Below are positions 1 through 4,961 of a DNA stretch of 8,840 nt, piece by piece. Both the position numbers and the translations under genes were made by a program. Where the stretch lies: contig JAESUD010000313.1 in assembly GCA_016763335.1 (NCBI GenBank), positions 1 through 8,840 on the forward strand. The letters run 5' to 3'. The notes below the pieces were generated by a model that was not told the DNA's origin, did not search any database, and saw nothing but the letters and a program-made list of their open reading frames with translations. The stretch is from Emcibacteraceae bacterium (GTDB lineage: Bacteria; Pseudomonadota; Alphaproteobacteria; Sphingomonadales; Emcibacteraceae). How positions within the stretch are numbered: position 1 is the stretch's first letter; each line of letters begins with the position of its first letter.

Positions 1-573
1 GATAATAGAATTTTTGAAATGGTTGTTATCCCAGGATTTTTTTGCACGCTGTTGGCTAAGAATGGCATATTCGTCGCATTCCTCGCGGCTGAAACCATAT
101 TTCGTAGCGATCATATCTGCACTGATACCCTGCAGAACCGAGCCGGTTTTATTGGTGACCTGGGGATCAAAAAGCCATGCCCCGCCGTCAAAGCCCATTT
201 GAACCCGTGACATGCTTTCAACACCGCACCCAATCATAAGGTCGGTTTGCCCTGCCATCACACTTGCTGCTGCGTAATTTGTTGCCACAAGGCCCGATGC
301 ACAGAAACGATTAATATGAACACCTGGCACATCATCACTATAGCCCGCCATAATTGCGGCAAAGCGTCCAATGTCGCCGCCCTGTTCACCGACCGCGGTA
401 ACACAGCCGGTAATGACATCATCAACGGCTGTGGCATCAAAATCATTTCTTTCCCTAAGAGCGGCAAGTATTTGCGTCAGCAGATTGATAGGCGTCACTG
501 AATGAAGACTACCATCTTTTTTGCCGCGTCCGCGCGGGCTTCTCACATGGTCAAAAATATAGGCATCGGTCAT
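1..573 (-). CDS. Acetyl-CoA acyltransferase (thiolase), N-terminal part, cut by the window edge
   Basis: This is the first 191 codons of a thiolase, read leftwards off the window with no stop. Thiolases cleave 3-ketoacyl-CoA with CoA to give acetyl-CoA and a shortened acyl-CoA, or run in reverse to condense acetyl-CoA; they act in the cytoplasm. The nucleophilic cysteine is visible at residue 91 in NRFCASGL. It is followed by the typical VMAGQTDLMIGCGVESMSR stretch (about residues 105-123) and the start of the loop region (ISADMIATKYGFSREECDEYA). The start ATG at 573 has an AAGGAAA ribosome-binding site 5-6 nt upstream. It begins 10 nt after the stop of the acyl-CoA dehydrogenase, so the two are surely one transcript. 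The chain starts with the FDHVRSPRGRGKKDGSLH pattern common in alphaproteobacterial FadA-like enzymes. The His and second Cys of the active site lie outside the window. Whether it is degradative (FadA) or biosynthetic (AtoB/PhaA) cannot be settled; the neighbour favours degradation. Confidence 0.93.
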   Translation of the reverse strand, partial: MTDAYIFDHVRSPRGRGKKDGSLHSVTPINLLTQILAALRERNDFDATAVDDVITGCVTAVGEQGGDIGRFAAIMAGYSDDVPGVHINRFCASGLVATNYAAASVMAGQTDLMIGCGVESMSRVQMGFDGGAWLFDPQVTNKTGSVLQGISADMIATKYGFSREECDEYAILSQQRAKKSWDNNHFKNSII

Positions 574-583
574 GATTGTTTCC

Positions 584-2002
584 TTAAAATGATTGAGCAT
601 CCAGTGACATTACATCATCTGCGCCGGCTTCAACTTTTATTCTTAAGCTCGCGGTTTCTGGTAATATATGATTAAAAAAGAAGTCTGCAGTTTTGATTTT
701 ATTTTCTAAAAATGTTTTATCACCTGTGCCTTCGGCTATCATATTTTTTGCTTTTAATGCCATTGTGCCCCATGCATGACCCATTGATACAAGGGCCATG
801 AGGTTGAGGTAATAATGCGCGGTTGCCCCGGCATGGTCAGGGTTTTCCATGGCGTTTTGCATAAGCCACATGGTGGCGGCCTGTTGACGCTTAAGGGCTT
901 TGTCGAGCAATGTACAATAATGTTCCATGTCGTCATTATCTTTATTATCATCAATGAAAGACTGGATCATGGCAAAGTATTTTCTAATCACTTCGCCATT
1001 TTTTCGGGGAAGTTTTCGGCCAACAAGGTCCATTGCTTGAATGCCGTTGGTGCCTTCATATATGGGGGCTATTCTTGCATCACGCAAAAATTGTTCCATA
1101 CCCCATTCATTTATATAGCCATGACCGCCAAGACATTGCATGGCCCTGCTGGCGGCTTCAACGCCCTGATCGGTCAGATATGATTTAAGGACCGGTGTCA
1201 TCAGGGCCAGCATATCATCCGCATTTTCGCGTGTTTTTTCGTCGGGGTCATTATGTGAAATATCAATTTGTAATGCTCCCCATAATGCCATGGCCCGCGC
1301 CCCTTCGGTAAAGGCACGGTTTGTCATCAACATGCGCCGCACATCAGGATGAACGATGATCGGGTCCGCGGCATCATCCGGGTTTTTAGCGCCGGTAAGG
1401 GCGCGTCCCTGAATTCTGTCTCTAGCGTATTCGGCAGCATTTTGTTGCGCGACTTCCGCAATAGCGAGGCCCTGAACAGCAACGCCGAGACGCGCTTCAT
1501 TCATCATTGTGAACATAGCGCGCATGCCTTTATTTTCCGGACCGAGCAAATATCCTTTGGCATTGTCGTAATTAAGCAAGCAGGTCGCATTTGAATGAAT
1601 GCCCATTTTTTCTTCAAGTGACCCACAGGTTACGCCGTTTCTGTCGCCTAAGGAGCCATCATCTTTAATGTTAATTTTTGGCACAATGAAAAGGCTTATT
1701 CCGTCCATTCCGTCCGGGGCGCCGCTAATACGGGCCAGAACCAAATGAATGATATTTTCCGTAAGATCGTGATCGCCGGCAGAAATGAATATTTTTGTTC
1801 CGCTAATATTATATGACCCGTCGTCATTTGGCTCGGCTTTTGTGCGCAGCAGACCAAGATCAGTACCGCATTGTGGTTCGGTTAAATTCATTGTACCTGA
1901 CCAGTCACCAGAAATCATGTTTGGCAGGTATGTTCTTTTCTGATCGTCAGTGCCCCATGTATGAATAGTTTCTGATGCGCCTTTGGTCAGGCCTGGATAC
2001 AT
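584..2002 (-). CDS. Acyl-CoA dehydrogenase, C-terminal fragment (472 aa) after the internal TGA
   Basis: This is the second piece of the interrupted dehydrogenase, from the first ATG after the TGA. It carries nearly all recognisable function. SGTMNLTEPQCGTDLG (about fragment residues 35-50) and TKIFISAGDHDL (69-80) belong to the FAD/substrate-binding beta domain. HPDVRRML (218-225) lies in the C-terminal helical domain. GGHGYINEWGMEQFLRDARI and IYEGTNGIQ follow, with Glu316 (440 in whole-gene numbering) as the expected alpha-proton-abstracting base. The last ~120 residues match the extra C-terminal domain of the DmdC-like subfamily. The enzyme would oxidise an acyl-CoA to the trans-2-enoyl-CoA and pass electrons to ETF; the substrate cannot be told, and DmdC activity is only one possibility. 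The ATG at 2002 is preceded by GAGG with a 7-nt gap, formed partly from the stop codon itself, so independent initiation is plausible. The thiolase gene starts 10 nt past the TAA. Confidence 0.82.
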   Translation of the reverse strand: MYPGLTKGASETIHTWGTDDQKRTYLPNMISGDWSGTMNLTEPQCGTDLGLLRTKAEPNDDGSYNISGTKIFISAGDHDLTENIIHLVLARISGAPDGMDGISLFIVPKINIKDDGSLGDRNGVTCGSLEEKMGIHSNATCLLNYDNAKGYLLGPENKGMRAMFTMMNEARLGVAVQGLAIAEVAQQNAAEYARDRIQGRALTGAKNPDDAADPIIVHPDVRRMLMTNRAFTEGARAMALWGALQIDISHNDPDEKTRENADDMLALMTPVLKSYLTDQGVEAASRAMQCLGGHGYINEWGMEQFLRDARIAPIYEGTNGIQAMDLVGRKLPRKNGEVIRKYFAMIQSFIDDNKDNDDMEHYCTLLDKALKRQQAATMWLMQNAMENPDHAGATAHYYLNLMALVSMGHAWGTMALKAKNMIAEGTGDKTFLENKIKTADFFFNHILPETASLRIKVEAGADDVMSLDAQSF

Positions 2003-2008
2003 CGCAAG

Positions 2009-2023
2009 TCCTCAATTTGAGGA
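2009..2023 (-). other. 15-bp palindrome containing the internal TGA and a ribosome-binding site
   Basis: On the coding (minus) strand the sequence TCCTCAAATTGAGGA is a perfect inverted repeat with 7-bp arms around a single central base. In RNA it could fold as a 5-bp stem with a 5-nt loop. The premature TGA lies inside the right arm, and the same arm holds TGAGGA, whose GAGG is 7 nt before the ATG at 2002. A ribosome stopping at the TGA would therefore finish right over a Shine-Dalgarno sequence, a set-up that suits termination-reinitiation. The pattern is seen directly; function is inference. Confidence 0.5.
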
Positions 2024-2374
2024 GACCATCATTTCATTAAGGGCAATACCGAGCGACATTGGCATGCCTTGGCCGCCATATTCTGGATCACCCGTTAAGC
2101 TCTGCCAACCAGCTTCACGAAATTGGTCATAGGCTTCCTTAAAACCTTTTGGCGTTGTGACGACACCGTTTTGTAATAAGCAGCCTTCTTCGCCGCCGCT
2201 CAGATTAATAGGTTGAAAAACATTTTCTGTGATCTTGGCGGCTTCTTCCAAAATAGCATCGATCAGGTCTGGGGTCGCTTCTTTGAAAGGTTCCAACGCG
2301 TTATATTGCTGCAAATCGAAAACATCATGCATTAAGAATTTATAATCTTTTACAGGGGCATCATATGTCGGCAT
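2012..2374 (-). CDS. Acyl-CoA dehydrogenase, N-terminal fragment (120 aa) ending at the internal TGA
   Basis: This is the first piece of the interrupted dehydrogenase. The start ATG at 2374 has an AAGGA ribosome-binding site 6 nt upstream. The chain opens with MPTYDAPVKDYKFLMHDV, the short N-terminal extension typical of DmdC-like acyl-CoA dehydrogenases. It continues through the first helices (ATPDLIDAILEEAAKITENVFQPIN, about 34-58) and the DPEYGGQGMP segment (about 96-105), which in the family packs near the acyl-CoA pocket. It stops after MMVSSN, in the middle of the N-terminal helical domain. Alone it lacks the FAD- and substrate-binding parts and the catalytic Glu, so it cannot be an enzyme. 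It could only work if it associated with the downstream polypeptide or if the TGA were read through. The gene is the first of the leftward operon and faces the 357-bp divergent intergenic region. Confidence 0.75.
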   Translation of the reverse strand: MPTYDAPVKDYKFLMHDVFDLQQYNALEPFKEATPDLIDAILEEAAKITENVFQPINLSGGEEGCLLQNGVVTTPKGFKEAYDQFREAGWQSLTGDPEYGGQGMPMSLGIALNEMMVSSN

Positions 2375-2435
2375 TGGAAATCCTTAAGGTGATGTTGTTA
2401 TAATTAGGGTATCCATCATTTTAGAAGCTCGCTTC

Positions 2436-2441
2436 ATTATA
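2436..2441 (-). promoter_or_regulatory. Possible -10 box for the dehydrogenase-thiolase operon
   Basis: The minus strand reads TATAAT here, a perfect sigma-70 -10 consensus about 61 nt before the dehydrogenase ATG. No good -35 box stands at 16-18 bp: TTGATA (complement of 2462-2467) is 20 bp away and GTGACA (complement of 2451-2456) only 9 bp. The promoter would be weak or activator-dependent. Chance occurrence in AT-rich DNA is quite possible. Confidence 0.3.
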
Positions 2442-2485
2442 GGTAAATATTGTCACCAGTATATCAATAGTTACACAAGAACTTA

Positions 2486-2497
2486 ATCAATATTGAT
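2486..2497. promoter_or_regulatory. 12-bp perfect palindrome ATCAATATTGAT, candidate operator
   Basis: ATCAATATTGAT is its own reverse complement. It lies about 45 bp upstream of the TATAAT candidate and some 110 bp before the dehydrogenase start, a position that suits a dimeric regulator of the acyl-CoA degradation operon. It does not match an operator I can name with confidence. AT-rich DNA gives such palindromes by chance more often than average sequence. Confidence 0.3.
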
Positions 2498-2571
2498 AAC
2501 AAATTTGGTTCAAAAAATATCACTTGTAAAGAGATATTAAATATTCTGTCGGGCAGCCTAAGGAATGCTTG

Positions 2572-2584
2572 TTAAATGTGGCAA
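2572..2584 (+). repeat. 13-bp direct repeat TTAAATGTGGCAA, copy 1
   Basis: TTAAATGTGGCAA occurs here and again exactly at 2684-2696, 112 bp further on, both upstream of the permease gene. The two copies flank the best promoter candidate (2606-2634). An exact 13-bp match inside a 357-bp spacer suggests a shared protein-binding site; no regulator is identified. Confidence 0.5.
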
Positions 2585-2605
2585 TTTTATGAACGGATTG
2601 TTCGC

Positions 2606-2634
2606 TTGCAGGATGAGCTTTTTGGGTCTATATA
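2606..2634 (+). promoter_or_regulatory. Possible promoter for the permease gene
   Basis: TTGCAG (2606-2611) and TATATA (2629-2634) are separated by 17 bp, the best sigma-70 spacing. Each half is a poor match to consensus (3/6 and 4/6), and an overlapping TATAAG at 2631-2636 is an alternative -10. Transcription would begin near 2641, leaving a leader of about 90 nt that contains the hairpin at 2665-2697. Confidence 0.3.
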
Positions 2635-2664
2635 AGGCCAAAGAGTGATTCTTTTTATGCCAAT

Positions 2665-2697
2665 TTTGCCATTAAATTAGACTTTAAATGTGGCAAA
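2665..2697 (+). repeat. Imperfect hairpin in the permease leader, including repeat copy 2
   Basis: TTTGCCA (2665-2671) pairs with TGGCAAA (2691-2697), and TTAAA (2672-2676) with TTTAA (2683-2687), leaving a 6-nt loop and a 3-nt bulge. The right arm is copy 2 of the 13-bp repeat (2684-2696). The left arm is thus an imperfect inverted third copy. It could be an RNA structure in the 5' leader or a symmetrical protein-binding site; no run of T follows, so it is not a standard terminator. Confidence 0.45.
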
Positions 2698-2731
2698 TAA
2701 TTATTCAACGCCAAATTAAATAGTAACCCAT

Positions 2732-3658
2732 ATGCAGATTTACCTGCCCATTGCCGAGCTTTCCATGAACATATTTGTTCTTTTTGCCATGGGTGGTGGT
2801 GTGGGGTTTTTATCTGGCATGTTTGGTGTTGGCGGTGGGTTTTTAATGACCCCGCTATTAATTTTTGCCGGAGTTCCACCAGCAATTGCCGTGGCGACCG
2901 AAGCAAACCAGATCACGGCGGCATCTGTATCTGGCGCAGTTGCCTATTGGCGGCGCGCTGGCATTGATTTCAAAATGGGCTTTGTCCTTATTGGCGGTGG
3001 TATAATAGGCACTTATTTTGGGGCGATGATTTTTACCTACCTCAAATCCATCGGTCAGGTTGATTTGATGATTTCGTTGTCCTATGTGGTTTTTCTAGGC
3101 AGCATTGGCGGATTAATGTTTGTGGAAAGTGTCCGTAGCATTCTTCGGGCACGTAGCGGACAAGTCGTTAAAGTGACAAGGCGGCAACGTACTTGGATTG
3201 ACGCGCTGCCTTTTAAAATGCGGTTTAGAAAATCCAAGATGTATATTAGCGTCATCATGCCGATCGCGATTGGAGCTCTCGTTGGTGTTCTAGCGGCAAT
3301 TATGGGGGTTGGCGGCGGCTTTATTATGGTGCCGGCAATGATTTACCTTCTTCATATGCCGACTAATGTGGTTATTGGAACGTCGTTGTTTCAAATTACT
3401 TTTGTAACGGCGTCTGCGACTTATCTTCATTCAATTAATACCCAGACAGTTGACGTGGTGCTCGCGGTAATTTTGTTGTTAGCGGCGGTTATTGGTGCAC
3501 AGGTTGGTGTGATCGTTGGTGCAAAATTAAAGGGCGAACAGCTCCGCATATTACTTGCGGGTATGGTTCTTATTGTTTGTGCTAAAATGGCATTTGATCT
3601 CGTGGTTGAACCGGAAGAACTCTTCACGATTTCAGCCGTGGAGGTGGAGGGCCATTGA
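2732..3658 (+). CDS. Sulfite exporter TauE/SafE (TSUP) family permease
   Basis: A 308-aa inner-membrane protein of the TSUP family, whose characterised members move sulfite, sulfoacetate or related anions; the substrate here cannot be read from sequence. It shows the internal duplication of the family: GVGGGFLMTP at residues 32-41 and GVGGGFIMVP at 192-201, each at the head of a block of hydrophobic helices. A basic cytoplasmic loop (about 138-172, many Arg/Lys) joins the two halves, and a short acidic tail ends the chain. I keep the ATG at 2732, although no good ribosome-binding site precedes it, because the opening MQIYLPIAEL is, from memory, conserved in alphaproteobacterial relatives; an alternative ATG at 2765 would shorten it by 11 residues. 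Its TGA stop overlaps the start of the next gene by one base, so the two are translationally coupled. The neighbouring Alph_Pro_TM protein is a recurrent partner of this permease subgroup. Confidence 0.9.
   Translation: MQIYLPIAELSMNIFVLFAMGGGVGFLSGMFGVGGGFLMTPLLIFAGVPPAIAVATEANQITAASVSGAVAYWRRAGIDFKMGFVLIGGGIIGTYFGAMIFTYLKSIGQVDLMISLSYVVFLGSIGGLMFVESVRSILRARSGQVVKVTRRQRTWIDALPFKMRFRKSKMYISVIMPIAIGALVGVLAAIMGVGGGFIMVPAMIYLLHMPTNVVIGTSLFQITFVTASATYLHSINTQTVDVVLAVILLLAAVIGAQVGVIVGAKLKGEQLRILLAGMVLIVCAKMAFDLVVEPEELFTISAVEVEGH
3646..3650 (+). promoter_or_regulatory. Ribosome-binding site GGAGG for the Alph_Pro_TM gene, inside the permease gene
   Basis: GGAGG lies 7 nt before the ATG at 3658, within the last codons of the permease gene. 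It decides the start at 3658 over the in-frame TTG at 3655 and, with the one-base stop/start overlap, supports coupled translation. Confidence 0.75.
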
Positions 3659-4449
3659 TGAATAAATTCAAACAATTAATGGTCTTATCATTTGCCGGAT
3701 ATATCATTTTATCTAGTCTGCCGGCACGCGCTGAAACCTTGGTCACTGACCTATCACAGCATGTTATCGAAATTACATCGCAGTTTTCCGGCAGCGAACT
3801 CCTTCTCTTTGGTGCAATTGAACGCCACGCTACGGAAAGTATTCAGTCTGATGAAATTTCTGTGCAAGGTCTTGATTATGATATTATCGTCGTTGTTCAA
3901 AGTGACCCTACCGACTTGGTGATCAGAAAAAAAGAACATATCGCGGGCATCTGGATTAATAAAGAAAATCAGACGTTAAAAAATGTGCCGGGCTATTATG
4001 TTATTGGTTCAACGCGACCGCTTGATGAATTTCTTTCAAAAGAAGTTCAGGTGGAGTGGGGGTTGGGCTTAAATAATTTAACAATTACCAACGAAAATGG
4101 CGATGAAATTGTTGAATTTAAACAAGCTTTAATTAGAAATATGATTAATAAAGGTTTATATCAAGAAGCCAGCGGTAACGTGATCGTTAAAGATGAAATA
4201 TTGTTTCGTGCAAGTCTGGCTTTTCCCTCTAATATGCCTGTCGGGAATTATAAAGCAGATGTTTATCTGGTTCGAGATGGCAATATCATCATTAATCACA
4301 GAACGGATCTTTTGGTTGATAAAAGAGGGATAGAGCGTTTTATTTATAATTTTGCTCATGAATATCCGCCCTATTATGGCATGATGGCAATTTTTGTCGC
4401 AATATCCATTGGTCTTTTCACTGGCTTCGTGGCTAAGAAAATTACCTGA
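3658..4449 (+). CDS. Alph_Pro_TM (TIGR02186-like) exported, membrane-anchored protein
   Basis: A 263-aa protein of unknown function belonging, by recognisable pattern, to the alphaproteobacterial Alph_Pro_TM family. A classic signal peptide (about 1-25: Lys-containing start, hydrophobic core, ARA before Glu26) sends it across the inner membrane. The mature part starts LVTDLSQHVIEITSQFSGSE and is rich in beta-strand-like segments, with family-typical blocks such as LLLFGAI (48-54), HIAGIWIN (94-101), STRPLDEF (118-125) and NMPVGNYKADVYLVRDG. A hydrophobic helix at about 242-257 near the C-terminus (MMAIFVAISIGLFTGF) should anchor it, leaving a short basic tail VAKKIT inside. The bulk would therefore face the periplasm. 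The segment around residues 55-72 seems longer than in relatives I recall. It starts on the permease stop codon, so it is probably a partner or accessory of the permease, perhaps acting on its substrate or stability; this is inference from coupling. Confidence 0.87.
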   Translation: MNKFKQLMVLSFAGYIILSSLPARAETLVTDLSQHVIEITSQFSGSELLLFGAIERHATESIQSDEISVQGLDYDIIVVVQSDPTDLVIRKKEHIAGIWINKENQTLKNVPGYYVIGSTRPLDEFLSKEVQVEWGLGLNNLTITNENGDEIVEFKQALIRNMINKGLYQEASGNVIVKDEILFRASLAFPSNMPVGNYKADVYLVRDGNIIINHRTDLLVDKRGIERFIYNFAHEYPPYYGMMAIFVAISIGLFTGFVAKKIT

Positions 4450-4462
4450 TTATGAGTTGCCG

Positions 4463-4756
4463 TTAATGCGCCACTAATTGACCAGTTCCGTTTAAACTTT
4501 GTAAGTAATTGGAAATTTTTTGCCAAATTTCTGCTGACTCTGCATCGCCTTCATCAATGAAATCTCGTTCGATTTGAATTGAATATCCTACCGCATCATT
4601 TCCATATTGATTTATCAGGTCATGCGCTGCTATTTCAAGTAGCGGATTAGGGTCCATTCCGATCAATTCCATCTCTAGGAATATATTTGTGGTAACGGCC
4701 GTGGGTTTTTTGTTGCGGCGGCTGTAGCTATCTATAAGAATAGGGTTTGAATTCAT
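4463..4756 (-). CDS. 97-aa protein of unknown function
   Basis: I do not recognise this protein. It is likely real: the ATG at 4756 has an AAGGAG ribosome-binding site with an 8-nt gap, one of the best in the window. The N-terminal third is polar and basic (SYSRRNKKP, about 10-18). The rest looks helical and acidic, with DLINQYGNDAVGYSIQIERD followed by EGDAESAEIWQKISNYLQSL. That layout resembles the many small alphaproteobacterial proteins with an A-x-x-L-x-x-x-Y/F-G-x-x-A helix followed by a GDAEGAAxW helix, none of which has a firm function to my knowledge. No signal peptide or membrane segment is seen; it should be a small cytoplasmic protein. It converges on the Alph_Pro_TM gene (13 nt between the stops) and diverges from the peptidase gene. 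I see no hairpin-plus-T-run terminator in the gap between the convergent stops. Confidence 0.72.
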   Translation of the reverse strand: MNSNPILIDSYSRRNKKPTAVTTNIFLEMELIGMDPNPLLEIAAHDLINQYGNDAVGYSIQIERDFIDEGDAESAEIWQKISNYLQSLNGTGQLVAH

Positions 4757-4810
4757 GTTTCTTACTCCTTAATAAAGTAAAAAAGCAAATTCCATGCCAT
4801 CTTTAAAGTA

Positions 4811-4840
4811 TTGTATTTATTGAAGAAATTTATGTATTAA
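4811..4840 (+). promoter_or_regulatory. Possible promoter for the peptidase-mmsA-hydrolase cluster
   Basis: TTGTAT (4811-4816) and TATTAA (4835-4840) are 18 bp apart. Both match consensus only partly and the area is very AT-rich, so this is a weak call. If right, transcription begins near 4847, at the edge of the GGGCAC palindrome, which would then lie over the first transcribed bases. Confidence 0.28.
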
Positions 4841-4848
4841 ACATCGAA

Positions 4849-4863
4849 GGGCACTAAGTGCCC
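4849..4863. promoter_or_regulatory. GGGCAC-TAA-GTGCCC palindrome, candidate operator
   Basis: A perfect inverted repeat with 6-bp GC-rich arms and a 3-bp centre, standing out from AT-rich surroundings between two divergent genes. No T-run follows on either strand and no gene ends here, so a terminator is unlikely. A binding site for a dimeric regulator of the rightward cluster and/or the leftward small gene is the better reading. The regulator is unknown. Confidence 0.45.
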
Positions 4864-4952
4864 ATATCAAATCTGCCTAATAATAAAAAATGCCTACTAT
4901 TGTACTTGCAAAATTTGATGATCCTGTAAATATAGGGGTCCTAAAATTAATT

Positions 4953-4957
4953 GAGGG
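4953..4957 (+). promoter_or_regulatory. Ribosome-binding site GAGGG that decides the peptidase start
   Basis: GAGGG stands 4 nt before the ATG at 4962. The upstream in-frame ATG at 4890 has only A-rich sequence before it. Together with the protein opening at MDKRLKALRQKL, this favours 4962 as the true start. Confidence 0.65.
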
Positions 4958-4961
4958 TTAC

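Larger units (their letters stand above)
584..2374 (-). pseudogene. DmdC-like acyl-CoA dehydrogenase, whole gene, interrupted by one in-frame TGA
   Basis: Read as one unit, this stretch is 596 codons plus a TAA stop, about the usual length of the large acyl-CoA dehydrogenases that include 3-methylmercaptopropionyl-CoA dehydrogenase (DmdC). All domains are present in order: an N-terminal extension (PF12418-like, about 1-35), the helical N-domain, the beta domain with LTEPQCGTD (about 164-172), the C-terminal helical domain with the catalytic-base Glu at about 440 in IYEGTNGIQ, and the extra C-terminal domain. Codon 121 is TGA (2012-2014). The frame does not change: ...MMVSSN, stop, GLAMYPGLT. 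From my memory of the family this segment reads N-L-x-F-G-M-YPGLT, so the stop sits where a Leu is expected, with no residues lost. It is either a nonsense-mutated gene, a gene now made as two polypeptides, or a sequence error. I label it a pseudogene provisionally; every other part looks intact and under selection. Confidence 0.7.
2375..2731. other. Divergent intergenic region between the acyl-CoA dehydrogenase and the permease
   Basis: These 357 bp separate two genes transcribed away from each other, so both promoters should lie here. I see no convincing coding sequence: the only longer open frame, on the minus strand around 2655-2906, runs back into the permease gene and looks like its shadow. 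The region is AT-rich. It contains a 12-bp perfect palindrome at 2486-2497, a 13-bp direct repeat at 2572-2584 and 2684-2696, an imperfect hairpin at 2665-2697 and two weak promoter candidates, each listed separately. Confidence 0.7.

Noticed and set aside
815..1183. 122-aa plus-strand open frame
   Set aside because: It lies wholly opposite the conserved dehydrogenase coding sequence, and its translation shows no family-like pattern; it is an antisense shadow.
2012..2014. TGA recoded as tryptophan (alternative genetic code)
   Set aside because: The permease gene ends in tandem TGA TGA at the exact start of a well-marked next gene, and the Alph_Pro_TM gene also ends in TGA. No other gene here has an internal TGA.
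1960..2014. Selenocysteine insertion at the internal TGA
   Set aside because: The family has no catalytic Cys/Sec at this place (a Leu is expected), and I see no bacterial SECIS-like hairpin with the right placement just downstream; the palindrome includes the TGA itself rather than following it.
2516..2538. Inverted repeat AATATC / GATATT with an 11-bp spacer
   Set aside because: Six-base AT-rich arms arise often by chance in such sequence, and nothing about the position singles it out.
2640..2656. AAAGA-GTGAT-TCTTT followed by T's as a terminator
   Set aside because: The stem is only 5 bp with a single G-C pair, far too weak, and no gene ends just before it on that strand.
2655..2906. 83-aa minus-strand open frame reaching into the divergent spacer
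   Set aside because: More than half overlaps the permease N-terminus, the translation is low in recognisable pattern, and no good ribosome-binding site was seen.
4890..4961. 24-residue N-terminal extension of the peptidase from the ATG at 4890
   Set aside because: No ribosome-binding site before 4890, while 4962 has GAGGG at a workable distance and gives the usual family N-terminus.
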